Assembly (NCBI RefSeq): GCF_900115975.1
Contig: NZ_FOYM01000001.1
Span: 1 to 64,000 of the forward strand
Reading direction: 5' to 3'
Origin: Desulfoscipio geothermicus DSM 3669
GTDB taxonomy: Bacteria; Bacillota; Desulfotomaculia; Desulfotomaculales; Desulfallaceae
DNA: 64,000 nucleotides
Shown piece after piece: positions 43,120 to 52,073 of the stretch (its first letter is position 1; each line of letters opens with the position of its first letter). The position numbers were made by a program, and so were the translations under genes. The notes below the pieces were generated by a model. The model was not told the origin of the DNA. It did not search any database and saw only the letters and a list, made by a program, of their open reading frames with translations.

Positions 43120-43239
43120 AAAAGGGGATAGGCTTTTATGCCGGGTAAAAAAGGGGACAGGCACCGTAAAAGGGGACAGGCACCATTTTCAAAAAACGAA
43201 AATGGAGCCAGTCCCCTTTTACGGTGCCTGTACCCCCTT
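43120..43239. repeat. REP-like hairpin array, copy 5
   Basis: AAAGGGGACAGGCACC, the variable stem ATTTTC/GAAAAT around AAAAAAC, then GGAGCCAGTCCCC, preceded by two partial units. It lies just past the tex stop and probably terminates tex. Confidence 0.85.
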
Positions 43240-43248
43240 AACGTCTCT

Positions 43249-45399
43249 TCAATTACGCATGGAAAGGGCAATGCGGGAGCGTTCCACATCCACGGACAGC
43301 ACCCGCACCGTGACCACATCGCCCACCGAAACCACATCCAGCGGGTGACTCACATAATCATTGGCGAGTTCGGAAATGTGCACCAGGCCGTCCTGCTTAA
43401 CCCCGATATCCACAAAAGCCCCGAAGTCTACCACGTTGCGCACCGTACCTTTTAACACCATGCCCGGCTTGAGGTCTTCCATGCCAAGCACGTCGGTACG
43501 GAAAACGGGCGGCGGCAGTTCTTCGCGCGGGTCCCGCCCCGGGCGCGCCAGGCTCTCCACAATATCCCGCATGGTCGGCACCCCGGCGTCCAGTTGCTTC
43601 GCCACCTCGTCAATATTCAGCCGCGCAAGTTTGGCCCGCAGGGCCGAGCCACCGATGTCCCGCATATCAATCCCGATCGAATCCAGCAACTTTCGAGCCA
43701 GGGCATACGATTCCGGGTGAATGGGGGTGGCGTCCAGCGGGTTATCACCATCGCTGATGCGCAAAAAACCGGCGCACTGCTCGAAGGTTTTAGGCCCCAG
43801 CCGGGGCACCCTGGCCAACATACCGCGGTTTTTAAAACGGCCGTTTTGTTCCCGGTATTTTATTATATTGTCCGCTACGGTGGCGTTGATCCCCGCCACG
43901 TATTTGAGCAGGGGCGCCGAGGCCGTGTTCAAGTCCACCCCCACGTAATTAACCGCCGATTCCACCACTTTGCCCAGGCTTTCATTTAATTTCTTGGGCG
44001 CGACATCATGTTGATACTGGCCCACACCAACGGCCCTGGGCTCGATTTTCACCAGCTCCGCCAGCGGATCCTGCAGACGGCGCGCAATGGAAACGGCGCT
44101 GCGCTCCGCCACGTCCAGTTCCGGGAATTCCCGGGCCGCCAGTTCCGAGGCCGAATAAACGCTGGCCCCGGCCTCGCTGACAATGGTATAAGCCAGCCCC
44201 GGTTTACCGTGTTTTTGAATGAAACCGGCCACAAACTGCTCGGTTTCCCGGGATGCCGTGCCGTTGCCGACAGCGATGGCCTGCACTCCGTACTGTTCCA
44301 CCACCCGCGCGAATACAGACTCGGCCTCCCGTATCTTTTTCTGGGGCGGCGTGGGGTAAACCACCCCCACTTCCAGTAGTTTGCCCGTTTCGTCCACCAC
44401 AGCCCACTTGCAGCCGGTACGATAGGCGGGATCCACCCCCAGCACCGCTTTGCCCCGCACCGGCGGCTGCAACAACAGGCTGCGCAGGTTGCGCGCAAAT
44501 ACCAGCACGGCACGCGACTCCGCCCCCTCAGTCAATTCATTGCGGATTTCGCGTTCCACGGCCGGTGCGATGAGCCGCCGGTAAGCATCCAGTACAGCTT
44601 TGCGCACCAAATCCGTGGTTGCCGCCCCTTCTTTCACGAAGCGGCGGGAAAGCCAGGTAATAACATTTTCCTCCTCCACTTCCACCGACACCTTGAGATA
44701 TTCCTCGCGCTCCCCCCGGTTAACGGCCAGCACCCGGTGCGGGGCCACCGCCCGCACCGGCTCCCGGTAGTCATAATACATTTGATAAACCGATTCCGCC
44801 CCCGCATCCCGGGCCCGGGTGGCCAGCACGCCCCGACGGCGGGTATAATCGCGTACCCAACCGCGCACATCGGGGTCATCGGCCACCTGCTCGGCCACAA
44901 TGTCCATGGCCCCCTGCAACGCTTCCTCCACCGACGGCACGGAATCCGTCAAAAAAGCCTCTGCTTTGGCTTCGGGGTTGCCCGACCGCGGAAAGGAGAC
45001 CAGGTATTCGGCCAGCGGCTCAAGCCCCCTCTCCCGGGCCACACCGGCCCGGGTCTTGCGTTTCTGCCGGTAAGGCCGGTACAGGTCCTCCACCTCGGTG
45101 GGCCTGGATGCGGCCATAACCCGCGCCCTGAGTTTCCCGGTCAGCTTGCCCTGCTCCTCGATCAGCCGGATCACCTCGGCCTTGCGCTGCTCCAGGTTGC
45201 GATAATACTTGACCAGTTCTTCAATACGGCGAATCTGCACCTCGTCCAGTTCACCGGTGACTTCTTTTCGGTACCGGGCGATAAAAGGCACGGTGTTCCC
45301 TTCGTCAAGCAGCCGCACGGTGTTTTCCACCTTCTGCCGGGGTATCTCCGTTTCCCGGGCGACGATCTGTAACAGGTCAACTTGCTGTTGGGTATCCAA
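43249..45399 (-). CDS. tex: Tex-type RNA-binding transcription accessory protein
   Basis: 716 residues from the TTG at 45,399, which follows GAGGGAG; the frame is open to 45,537 but would then overlap the divergent gene and lacks a site. Order: helical Tex N-domain (~10-200, RQKVENTVRLLDEGNTVPFI, ARYRKEVTGELDEVQIRRIE), YqgF/RNase H-like domain (~320-450, VLGVDPAYRTGCKWAVVDE), helix-hairpin-helix region (~485-560, NTASAPLLKYVAGI) and a C-terminal S1 domain (~640-716, LKGTVRNVVDFGAFVDIGV, KQDGLVHISEL). It is a nucleic-acid-binding protein of the transcription machinery, normal in length. Confidence 0.95.
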   Translation of the reverse strand: MDTQQQVDLLQIVARETEIPRQKVENTVRLLDEGNTVPFIARYRKEVTGELDEVQIRRIEELVKYYRNLEQRKAEVIRLIEEQGKLTGKLRARVMAASRPTEVEDLYRPYRQKRKTRAGVARERGLEPLAEYLVSFPRSGNPEAKAEAFLTDSVPSVEEALQGAMDIVAEQVADDPDVRGWVRDYTRRRGVLATRARDAGAESVYQMYYDYREPVRAVAPHRVLAVNRGEREEYLKVSVEVEEENVITWLSRRFVKEGAATTDLVRKAVLDAYRRLIAPAVEREIRNELTEGAESRAVLVFARNLRSLLLQPPVRGKAVLGVDPAYRTGCKWAVVDETGKLLEVGVVYPTPPQKKIREAESVFARVVEQYGVQAIAVGNGTASRETEQFVAGFIQKHGKPGLAYTIVSEAGASVYSASELAAREFPELDVAERSAVSIARRLQDPLAELVKIEPRAVGVGQYQHDVAPKKLNESLGKVVESAVNYVGVDLNTASAPLLKYVAGINATVADNIIKYREQNGRFKNRGMLARVPRLGPKTFEQCAGFLRISDGDNPLDATPIHPESYALARKLLDSIGIDMRDIGGSALRAKLARLNIDEVAKQLDAGVPTMRDIVESLARPGRDPREELPPPVFRTDVLGMEDLKPGMVLKGTVRNVVDFGAFVDIGVKQDGLVHISELANDYVSHPLDVVSVGDVVTVRVLSVDVERSRIALSMRN

Positions 45400-45530
45400 A
45401 ATTACTCCCTCTTTCTTTTCGGTTGTTTGTCGGGATGCAGCGGGGCCGCCCCACAGAATCCCGCCTTCTAAATATTTACCCCCGGGAATATGATTATTAT
45501 TAACAACCATCCACCGGAGGTGATGTTTTA

Positions 45531-46082
45531 TTGACACAGGGAAATGTGAAGCCGGCCGCTGCCCGACAGGATCATTTAAACAGGTGGTGCGCGCTGCCCA
45601 CGCTTTACCCGGAAATCAGGGTGCAGAGACCGAACCGCTATTACGCCGAATTGCTGCTGGAAGATTACGCCGGGCAGGTCAGTGAAATGACCGCCATCAA
45701 CCAGTACTTTTATCACCACGTGGTATTTAAAGAAAAGTATGCCGACCTGGCGGCACTGGAAGAATGTATTTCAATTATTGAAATGTGGCACCTGGAAATG
45801 CTGGCCGAAACCATTCTCCTGCTGGGAGTCGACCCCCGGATCAGGACCCTGACCGGCAACCAGACAGTGTATTGGAACGCAAATTATGTATACTACGGCA
45901 ATTCCGTGTGCGACCGCCTGGCCGCCGACATCGCCGCGGAAAAATCAGCCATTGTCCAGTACCGCAAACACCGGGATTTGATCAATGACCCTTACATAGA
46001 TGCGATACTGGAACGGATTATCATGGACGAACAGCACCATTTGCGACTGTTTACCGAAGCCATGGATAAGTATTGTCGATAA
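45531..46082 (+). CDS. Ferritin-like di-iron protein
   Basis: 183 residues, helical, with carboxylate/His motifs spaced like a four-helix-bundle di-metal site: EMTAINQYFYHH (~50), EMWHLEMLAE (~84), EKSAIVQYR (~142) and MDEQHHLRLF (~170). Such proteins store iron or detoxify peroxide; the sequence is closest in style to the ferritin-like/rubrerythrin-type group rather than to true ferritin. TTG start, nine bases after GGAGGTGATG. It is divergent from tex with 131 bases between, and converges on the CapA-like gene with only four bases between stops. Confidence 0.75.
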   Translation: MTQGNVKPAAARQDHLNRWCALPTLYPEIRVQRPNRYYAELLLEDYAGQVSEMTAINQYFYHHVVFKEKYADLAALEECISIIEMWHLEMLAETILLLGVDPRIRTLTGNQTVYWNANYVYYGNSVCDRLAADIAAEKSAIVQYRKHRDLINDPYIDAILERIIMDEQHHLRLFTEAMDKYCR

Positions 46083-46086
46083 GGCG

Positions 46087-47262
46087 TTAAAAAGCGATTT
46101 CCCCTTTTTCGTCAATGGCGGTTCCCAGGGGTTCGGATAATGCCTGCAGCCTTTGAATTATAACTGTATGTTTTTTTTCGTCCGCCGGTACAGTGAAGCC
46201 GTATTCAATCCAGGCGGGAATGACCCGCGCCCCCGTAATCCCCCCGGGGCCGGCGTCTGCTTGCAAAATTGCGCTCTGCCGCCCCCGGACATCCCTGGAG
46301 ACGGTAAAAATAAAGTTGCCCAAACTGTAAGCAATTAATCCCTTGTTATATATTTCCAACCCTTGCAGCACGTGCGGGTGATGTCCCAAAACAACGTCCG
46401 CCCCCCGGTCCACCAGGTTGTGGGCCAATTTTTTTTGCGCTTCCGTAGGCCGATCGGCCAGTTCCTTTCCCCAGTGCACGGATACTACGGTAATATCGGT
46501 TCTGGCACTGAGGTCCTGAACCAACCGGTAAACCAGGTCGTAGTCGTACCCGCCGGCCAATCCGGGGTGTCCGGCACCCGCCACCCACCACCCTTGGGGG
46601 AAAACATAAGAGAAAGCCAACACACCGATGCGCAAACCATTTTTTTCAATCAGCACCGGAGAGACGGCCCGGAGCAAATCTTTGCCGGCACCGGTGGACA
46701 CAATGCCGTTATCCTCCAGTATTTGCAATGTATCCGCCATGGCGGCGACGCCGAAATCGAGTATATGATTGTTGGCCAACGTAAGCACGTCAATTCCGGC
46801 GTCCCGTACGCCGGCCAGGGCTTCGGGCTGCGCCAGGAAAGTATATTGCTTACCGAGCACCGGTTCATACTTTTTGCCGCTGACTGCGCATTCCAGGTTG
46901 CCCAGGGTGACATCGGCTCCGGCCAGAATATCCCGCACCCCCTGCCAGGGATAGCCCGGTCCTTTTTTCTCAATCACTTCCCCCACCCCGGAAGCGAGCA
47001 TAATGTCACCCACCATGCTTATAACCGCAGTCCTGTCATTCCCGCCATTTGCATCAGCCACACCGCCGCCTGCGTTTATCTCCCGGACACCGCCCCCCTC
47101 CGAACGGGACCGAAAAAAAGCGTCTGAAAATCCATACCACCTGAAATCATCACCTGTTTTCGTACCCACCGCCAAGCAAGCAAACCATGCCAGAACGATA
47201 CCGCCGGCAATCAAAACCGGCAGAATAAAATGTTTCTTATTCAATAAACTCTTATCTTTCAT
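46087..47262 (-). CDS. CapA-family (PgsA-like) metallophosphatase
   Basis: 391 residues. N-terminal membrane anchor (~9-30, FILPVLIAGGIVLAWFACLA), a linker, then a calcineurin-like fold: MVGDIML (~85), GNLECAVS (~120), TLANNHILDFG (~165), VVSVHWGKEL (~265), GHHPHVLQGLE (~295) and SLGNFIF (~320). All conserved metal-ligand motifs of the CapA/PgsA family are present. Family members take part in poly-gamma-glutamate capsule synthesis or act as secreted phosphoesterases. No capB/capC genes are adjacent, so a capsule role is unproven. The ATG at 47,262, after AGAGG, is preferred over the one nine codons upstream. Confidence 0.88.
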   Translation of the reverse strand: MKDKSLLNKKHFILPVLIAGGIVLAWFACLAVGTKTGDDFRWYGFSDAFFRSRSEGGGVREINAGGGVADANGGNDRTAVISMVGDIMLASGVGEVIEKKGPGYPWQGVRDILAGADVTLGNLECAVSGKKYEPVLGKQYTFLAQPEALAGVRDAGIDVLTLANNHILDFGVAAMADTLQILEDNGIVSTGAGKDLLRAVSPVLIEKNGLRIGVLAFSYVFPQGWWVAGAGHPGLAGGYDYDLVYRLVQDLSARTDITVVSVHWGKELADRPTEAQKKLAHNLVDRGADVVLGHHPHVLQGLEIYNKGLIAYSLGNFIFTVSRDVRGRQSAILQADAGPGGITGARVIPAWIEYGFTVPADEKKHTVIIQRLQALSEPLGTAIDEKGEIAF

Positions 47263-47418
47263 TTTACAAACCTCTATTGACTGTTTCATTGCTAATTATA
47301 CTATAGACATTAGTACAATTGCGCTAATAAATAAAAAAGCACCGGCCCTGCCCGTCACCATTTCATTGAAATAAAAAATGCCCGCCAGTCCAGTGGAAAG
47401 ATGGCAAGCATTTTCCTG

Positions 47419-48063
47419 CTATGGCCGGTTGCCCCCCACGCCGGGCAGCGCCATGCTTAAACCAAGCCCGATTAAAACACACCCGGGCAGCCATTGTATT
47501 TTACGACCGATATTTTGTTTGCCGCTCAGCATGCTGCCGATTTTACCCGACAGCAAAGCGATTACTGTCAGTACCAGCAAGCTAAGCAAAAAATAAGATA
47601 ACCCCAGAACAATCATCTGCAGCGCCGGCATCGCAGCCCGGTGATCAATAAACTGCGGCAAGAAGCTGAGAAAAAACAAAGCCATTTTGGGATTCAGCAC
47701 ATCAGTTACAAAACCTTGCCAGAATAAACTGCCGGACGATTGCTTCATTCCGGTTTTATTCAGACTGAGGTTTTGTTTGCCGGCTAAATTTTTCACACCC
47801 AGGTAAATTAAATAAACCGCACCCATATACTTTACCGTATAATAGGCAACCATGGAAGTTTGCAATAACAGCGCCAAGCCCAAGGCCGCCGCCAGCGTGT
47901 GCACAATCACCCCGCAACACACGCCCAGGGCGGAAAGAACGCCGGCCGCGCGGCCCTGGACAATGCCCCGTGAAACGATATATACCATGTCCGGACCGGG
48001 CGTGATGATTAAAGCCAGCGCCGCTCCCAAAAACAGCGCATAATGCGCAGAGAATAGTACCAT
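47419..48063 (-). CDS. LysE-family amino-acid exporter
   Basis: 214 residues, about six helices. The conserved N-terminal motif ALALIITPGPDMVYIVSRG (~14-32) and the GFVTDVLNPKMALFFLSFLP segment (~120) define the LysE/RhtB family, which exports amino acids or their derivatives. The ATG at 48,063, seven bases after GGGGAGGGG, replaces a longer upstream frame. It lies 40 bases downstream of the amino-acid ABC transporter ATPase on the same strand and may be the last gene of that operon. Its substrate is unknown. Confidence 0.88.
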   Translation of the reverse strand: MVLFSAHYALFLGAALALIITPGPDMVYIVSRGIVQGRAAGVLSALGVCCGVIVHTLAAALGLALLLQTSMVAYYTVKYMGAVYLIYLGVKNLAGKQNLSLNKTGMKQSSGSLFWQGFVTDVLNPKMALFFLSFLPQFIDHRAAMPALQMIVLGLSYFLLSLLVLTVIALLSGKIGSMLSGKQNIGRKIQWLPGCVLIGLGLSMALPGVGGNRP

Positions 48064-48103
48064 AGGTTTTGCCCCTCCCCATCGTTTCAGCACCCACAAA
48101 ATA

Positions 48104-48829
48104 TTACAGTATCATATTCAAAAAGGCCCGGGTCCGCTCGTTTTGCGGGTTGGTAAAAATCTCTTGCGGGGTGTTTTCCTCCACAATCACGCCGTGGTCC
48201 ATGAAGATCACCCGGTCCGCCACCTCCCGGGCAAACCCCATTTCGTGCGTCACCACCACCATGGTCATCCCCTCCCGCGCCAGTTCCTTCATTACGGTCA
48301 ATACTTCGCCCACCAGTTCCGGGTCCAGGGCCGAGGTGGGCTCGTCAAACAGCATTATCCTGGGGTTCATGGCCAGCGCCCGGGCAATGGCCACGCGCTG
48401 CATTTGCCCCCCGGAAAGGTTCTGGGGGTAAACGTGGGCTTTGTCGCTCAAGCCTACTTTTTCCAGCAGCTTTAATGCCGTCTGGTTAACCTGATCCCTG
48501 GGCAACCCCAATCCCTTCACCGGCGCCAGAGTGACATTTTGCAGGGCGGTCATGTGGGGAAAGAGGTTAAATTGTTGAAAAACCATACCCACCTCGGTGC
48601 GCACTTTGTTGATGTCCGTTTTGGGGTCGGTCAGGTCATGGCCGTTGACAATCACTTTGCCGGAGGTAATACCTTCCAGGAGGTTCAGGCAGCGCAGGAA
48701 AGTGCTTTTCCCCGAGCCGGACGGGCCGATCACGCAAACCACTTCCCGCTCGGCGATCTCACAGTCGATGCCCTTCAAAACTTCCAGTTCGCCAAAGCTT
48801 TTATGCAGATTCTCCACTTTTATGATCAA
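48104..48829 (-). CDS. Polar amino-acid ABC transporter, ATPase
   Basis: 241 residues. Walker [10 protein letters not shown] (~33), Q-loop [17 protein letters not shown] (~83), signature [15 protein letters not shown] (~137), Walker [18 protein letters not shown] (~155), switch His in VVTHEMGFA (~195). This is the GlnQ/HisP class, which powers uptake of glutamine, histidine, arginine or similar. It overlaps the permease gene by four bases. A glutamine-type system is likely but not certain. Confidence 0.93.
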   Translation of the reverse strand: MIIKVENLHKSFGELEVLKGIDCEIAEREVVCVIGPSGSGKSTFLRCLNLLEGITSGKVIVNGHDLTDPKTDINKVRTEVGMVFQQFNLFPHMTALQNVTLAPVKGLGLPRDQVNQTALKLLEKVGLSDKAHVYPQNLSGGQMQRVAIARALAMNPRIMLFDEPTSALDPELVGEVLTVMKELAREGMTMVVVTHEMGFAREVADRVIFMDHGVIVEENTPQEIFTNPQNERTRAFLNMIL

Positions 48830-49506
48830 CTTACATCCAACCTCTTTTCCACAAATCTCAGTACGGTTGAAATAGACAACGTCATGGCGAGATATAAAAC
48901 CGCTACCATGGTATATATTTCAAAGGCGGCAAAGGTGGCCGATATGACAATTTGCCCCTGCCTCAGCAACTCACCCACGGCAATAAAGGCAAAGAGGGAG
49001 GTATCCTTGAGGCTGATAATGAACTGGTTGCCCAGGGGCGGAATCATGCGCTTGAAAGCCTGCGGCCACACTACGTAGTAAAATGTTTTAAAGCTGCTGA
49101 GCCCCAGGGAACGCCCGGCCTCTACCTGGCCTTTGTCAATTGATTGCACGGCTCCCCGGACGATTTCGGCAATATAAGCGCCGGAATTGATGGCTATGGC
49201 GATAATCCCCGCCGGAACGCTTTCTATTTTCCAGTTGATGGTCTGCATAAGCAACTGGTTAACACCAAAATAAAGATATAATGCCTGCACCAGGATGGGC
49301 GTTCCGCGTATCGCCTCGACGTAAACGGTGGCTATACCGTAAAGCGGCTTGTTTTTGGACGTCCTGGCCAGTCCCGCCGCGGCTCCCAGCAAAAAACCGA
49401 AAAATAAGCCGGCAATGGTTATGATAATAGTTAATTTTATGCCGCCCAGCAATAGCGGCAGAGCATAGATGGCAATGCCCCAATCAAGATTAAAACCACT
49501 GACCAC
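48826..49506 (-). CDS. Polar amino-acid ABC transporter, permease
   Basis: About 226 residues, five helices ([20 protein letters not shown], then [19 protein letters not shown]). The EAA loop [20 protein letters not shown] contacts the ATPase, and the end FVEKRLDV is typical of the GlnP/HisM family. The start is probably the GTG at 49,506, after GAGGTG; a GTG at 49,524 is also possible. The binding-protein gene lies 190 bases upstream, with a terminator in between. Confidence 0.9.
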   Translation of the reverse strand: MVSGFNLDWGIAIYALPLLLGGIKLTIIITIAGLFFGFLLGAAAGLARTSKNKPLYGIATVYVEAIRGTPILVQALYLYFGVNQLLMQTINWKIESVPAGIIAIAINSGAYIAEIVRGAVQSIDKGQVEAGRSLGLSSFKTFYYVVWPQAFKRMIPPLGNQFIISLKDTSLFAFIAVGELLRQGQIVISATFAAFEIYTMVAVLYLAMTLSISTVLRFVEKRLDVS

Positions 49507-49643
49507 TAAAAACACCTCGTTCACTTGTTATTCGACAAATCCCAGGAAAAGGCGCGCTTGATTCTGTTCCCCCGGCGCGCGCCTTGTGGTACTTTAATCA
49601 CCGGCCCCGGCCTTAAGTATGGCCGGTATACTTTCCTAAAGTA

Positions 49644-49681
49644 CCAAAAAGAAGCGTAACAACCGCGTGTTACGCTTCTTA
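49644..49681 (-). terminator. Attenuating terminator between binding protein and permease genes
   Basis: AGAAGCGTAACA pairs with TGTTACGCTTCT, followed on the minus strand by TTTTTGG. It lies 16 bases after the binding-protein stop, explaining higher expression of the binding protein than of the membrane components. A second GC hairpin (GGCGCGC/GCGCGCC) lies at 49,551-49,583. Confidence 0.8.
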
Positions 49682-49696
49682 AAAGCATTTGGCCGA

Positions 49697-50524
49697 TTAT
49701 TTTGCGCTTGGAATATGCTGCGGTTTTTGCCCGAACCATTTTACGTATATTTCTTCGTATTTTCCGTTTTCAAAGAATTTCTGCAGTACCTGGTTCACAT
49801 CGTCCACCAGTTCGCTTCCCTTGGGGAAAGCAATGCCGTACTGCTGCCCTTCCAAAATGTCGCCCACCGGCTTAACCTGGCCCTTGCCCTTGTTGGCGGC
49901 AAAGTACAGCACATTGGGCGAATCAAAGATAACCGCGTCGGCACCGCCGTTGATCAGCTCCATGTAAGCTCCGTCAATATTTGGGAATGGCTTGACTTCC
50001 TTCACGCCTTCCACGGCCACCGAATAGTCATAACTGGTAGTGCCGGTCTTGGTGGCCACAACCTTGCCTTTCAGGTCGTCAACGCTTTTGATGTCTTCGT
50101 TATCGGCCCGCACCAGCACCAGCAAACCGGCGTCATAGTACGGCAGGGCAAAGTCCACCTTTTCCTTGCGCTCTTCTTTAATGGTCATACCGGCCAGCGC
50201 CACGTCGATGGTACCGGACTGCAGAGCAGGGATCAAACCGTTGAAGTCCATGGGCTTCAACTCATACTCCAGGCCCAGTTCTTCCGCAATGGCGGCCCAC
50301 AGGTCGATGTCAAAACCGACATATTTTTGGGTTTCCTGGTCCATAAACTCAAAGGGCACAAAACTGGTATCCGTACCCACGATCAACTTTTCCCCGACGC
50401 CGTTCTCGGCCGCGCTCTTGTCCTGGCTGTCCGAACCTTCATTGGAAGACGAACCGCAGGCCGTCAGGCCGATAGCCAAAACTAATACCATAAGTAATAA
50501 ACCTATTTTTTTCAAGACCTTCAT
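49697..50524 (-). CDS. Polar amino-acid ABC transporter, lipoprotein binding protein
   Basis: 275 residues. Lipoprotein signal ([20 protein letters not shown] then TACGSS, lipid-bearing Cys near 23), then a two-lobed family-3 binding domain: [15 protein letters not shown] (~50), [39 protein letters not shown] and [16 protein letters not shown]. The pattern is of the glutamine/polar amino-acid group. The ATG at 50,524 follows AAGGGGG by eight bases; an ATG five codons upstream overlaps the site. It is the first gene of the operon. Its upstream region holds a GTAGGAAAATCTAC dyad. Confidence 0.93.
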   Translation of the reverse strand: MKVLKKIGLLLMVLVLAIGLTACGSSSNEGSDSQDKSAAENGVGEKLIVGTDTSFVPFEFMDQETQKYVGFDIDLWAAIAEELGLEYELKPMDFNGLIPALQSGTIDVALAGMTIKEERKEKVDFALPYYDAGLLVLVRADNEDIKSVDDLKGKVVATKTGTTSYDYSVAVEGVKEVKPFPNIDGAYMELINGGADAVIFDSPNVLYFAANKGKGQVKPVGDILEGQQYGIAFPKGSELVDDVNQVLQKFFENGKYEEIYVKWFGQKPQHIPSAK

Positions 50525-50707
50525 AAATGCCCCCTTCATTTAAATAGTTTTTTTAGTTGTATTACATTTTTTATTTATTCCAGACATATTCAAAAAATCC
50601 TGCAAATTTTGTCGTTTATTTTTAAATCTTCCTTATGTGCAGGTTTATATGTATTTATCCACCCGGAATGCTTTATTTTAACGTGCTTTAGTTTTTTACG
50701 CAGTTTT

Positions 50708-50721
50708 GTAGGAAAATCTAC
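50708..50721. promoter_or_regulatory. GTAG/CTAC dyad in the divergent region
   Basis: TGTAGGAAAATCTACA, followed by a further half site TTTTTGTAGAATTT. It lies between the amino-acid transporter operon and the KamA-family gene and could regulate either. Confidence 0.35.
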
Positions 50722-50808
50722 ATTTTTGTAGAATTTGAAGAAAATAATCGCGCCAGTAATGAGCATATTGCCTTAAATGACGCAATTTACTTCTAAGGAG
50801 GAGTTTAT

Positions 50809-51882
50809 ATGGAACAGTGGCAATACCAGATGCAAAACTTTGTAAACACCATTGACAAGCTGGAAAAATTCATCAACATAACGCAGGAAGAAAGGGAAGC
50901 CATTGCATCCACCAACACCAAATGGGGCACCACCCCGTATTTTGCCGGTCTGATGGATCGCGACGACCCAAACTGCCCCATCCGCAAACAAGTTATTCCG
51001 TCACCCAGGGAAAAGGTCAACCGGTACGGAATTGAAAATTACCTGATTTACAAGGAAAATCGTTCCAATGAAGAAAAAAGGCCGGACACCATCGCCCGGC
51101 AGTACCACGACCGGATTGCCTTTACAGTAATGAATATCTGCGCCAACTACTGCCGGCACTGTTTCCGCAAGGAACTGGTGGTTGACGAATCACTGCACTT
51201 CAACTTCAACGTTGATGAAGGACTGGCGTGGATCAGGGAGCACAACGAAATCAGGGACGTGCTCATAACCGGGGGAGACCCGCTGCTCCTTGCCAATGAT
51301 AAACTGGAATATATTATCAGCAAACTGCGGGATATTCCGCATATTGAAATGATCCGTTTCGGGAGCCGGGTACCCATTGTACTGCCGCACCGGATCACCG
51401 ACGGGCTGTTAAAGGTGCTGGGCGGTTTCCACAAAGTGCCCATCTGGCTGAACACCCAGTGCAACCATGCCAAGGAAATCACCGAGCAAACCGCCGAAGC
51501 GGTTTACAAGCTGATGACGGCCGGAGTAAACGTCGGCAACCAGGCCGTGCTGCTAAAGGGCATCAACGACGACAAGAAATCCTTTAAAGAACTGCACCAG
51601 AAGCTGCTGACGGTCAGGATCAGGCCCTATTACGTGTTCTACTGCGAGCCGGCGCCGGGCATCGACCATTTCCGGACCCCGGTGGAAAAAGGCGCCGAAC
51701 TGATCAGGGACTGCCTGCGGGGACACACCACCGGCCTGGCCCAGCCCATGTACGTCATGGCCACCAACATCGGCAAAATACCCCTAATGCCCGATTATTA
51801 TATAATGGATAAGAATGAAGAGGAGTACACGTTGAAAAACTATAAAGGACAAATCACCAAAATCCCCAATATTCCTGAGTAA
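50809..51882 (+). CDS. KamA-family radical SAM amino-acid 2,3-aminomutase
   Basis: 357 residues. Radical SAM cysteines CANYCRHC at Cys111, Cys115 and Cys118 coordinate the [4Fe-4S]-SAM cluster. GGDPLLLAND, LNTQCNHAKEIT, GNQAVLLKGIND and IRPYYVFYCEPAPG are family landmarks, including the region of the PLP-binding Lys. In lysine 2,3-aminomutase two Asp residues bind the substrate amine. Here the matching places read CEPAPGIDHFRTP and YVMATNIGKIPLMP, so one is Glu and the other is not Asp. The protein also lacks the ~60-residue extensions of the lysine enzyme. Another amino acid such as glutamate is therefore likely. No ablB acetyltransferase is adjacent. AAGGAGGAG precedes the ATG. Confidence 0.85.
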   Translation: MEQWQYQMQNFVNTIDKLEKFINITQEEREAIASTNTKWGTTPYFAGLMDRDDPNCPIRKQVIPSPREKVNRYGIENYLIYKENRSNEEKRPDTIARQYHDRIAFTVMNICANYCRHCFRKELVVDESLHFNFNVDEGLAWIREHNEIRDVLITGGDPLLLANDKLEYIISKLRDIPHIEMIRFGSRVPIVLPHRITDGLLKVLGGFHKVPIWLNTQCNHAKEITEQTAEAVYKLMTAGVNVGNQAVLLKGINDDKKSFKELHQKLLTVRIRPYYVFYCEPAPGIDHFRTPVEKGAELIRDCLRGHTTGLAQPMYVMATNIGKIPLMPDYYIMDKNEEEYTLKNYKGQITKIPNIPE

Positions 51883-51893
51883 CGCAATATCAC

Positions 51894-51927
51894 AAGCCCC
51901 CAACAAGGTAAACCAAGTTGGGGGCTT
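51894..51927 (+). terminator. Stem-loop after the KamA-family gene
   Basis: AAGCCCCCAAC pairs with GTTGGGGGCTT around a 12-base loop. The T-run is absent, so termination strength is uncertain. Confidence 0.5.
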
Positions 51928-52038
51928 AAACATAGAAAGGTTGACTCAACTTGGGCAAATACATGCCGGCCTCGGAAAAATTTTATAATATTTAAGCAGG
52001 AATATCACCCGGCAGGTCAAACTTTATAATAGTAAGTA

Positions 52039-52052
52039 AATGAATATTCATT
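52039..52052. promoter_or_regulatory. TetR/FadR-type operator candidate
   Basis: AATGAATATTCATT is a perfect 14-bp palindrome with a further TCATT half, just upstream of an enoyl-CoA hydratase gene. TGAATxxxxATTCA palindromes are typical targets of TetR-type fatty-acid regulators. It sits 14 bases downstream of a TATAAT (52,025-52,030). Confidence 0.5.
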
Positions 52053-52073
52053 CATTAAAGGTGGGTGTATTTA

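Noticed and set aside
45400-45537. N-terminal extension of Tex to 45,537
   Set aside because: It would overlap the divergent ferritin-like gene and add ~46 non-conserved residues; the TTG at 45,399 has a good site.
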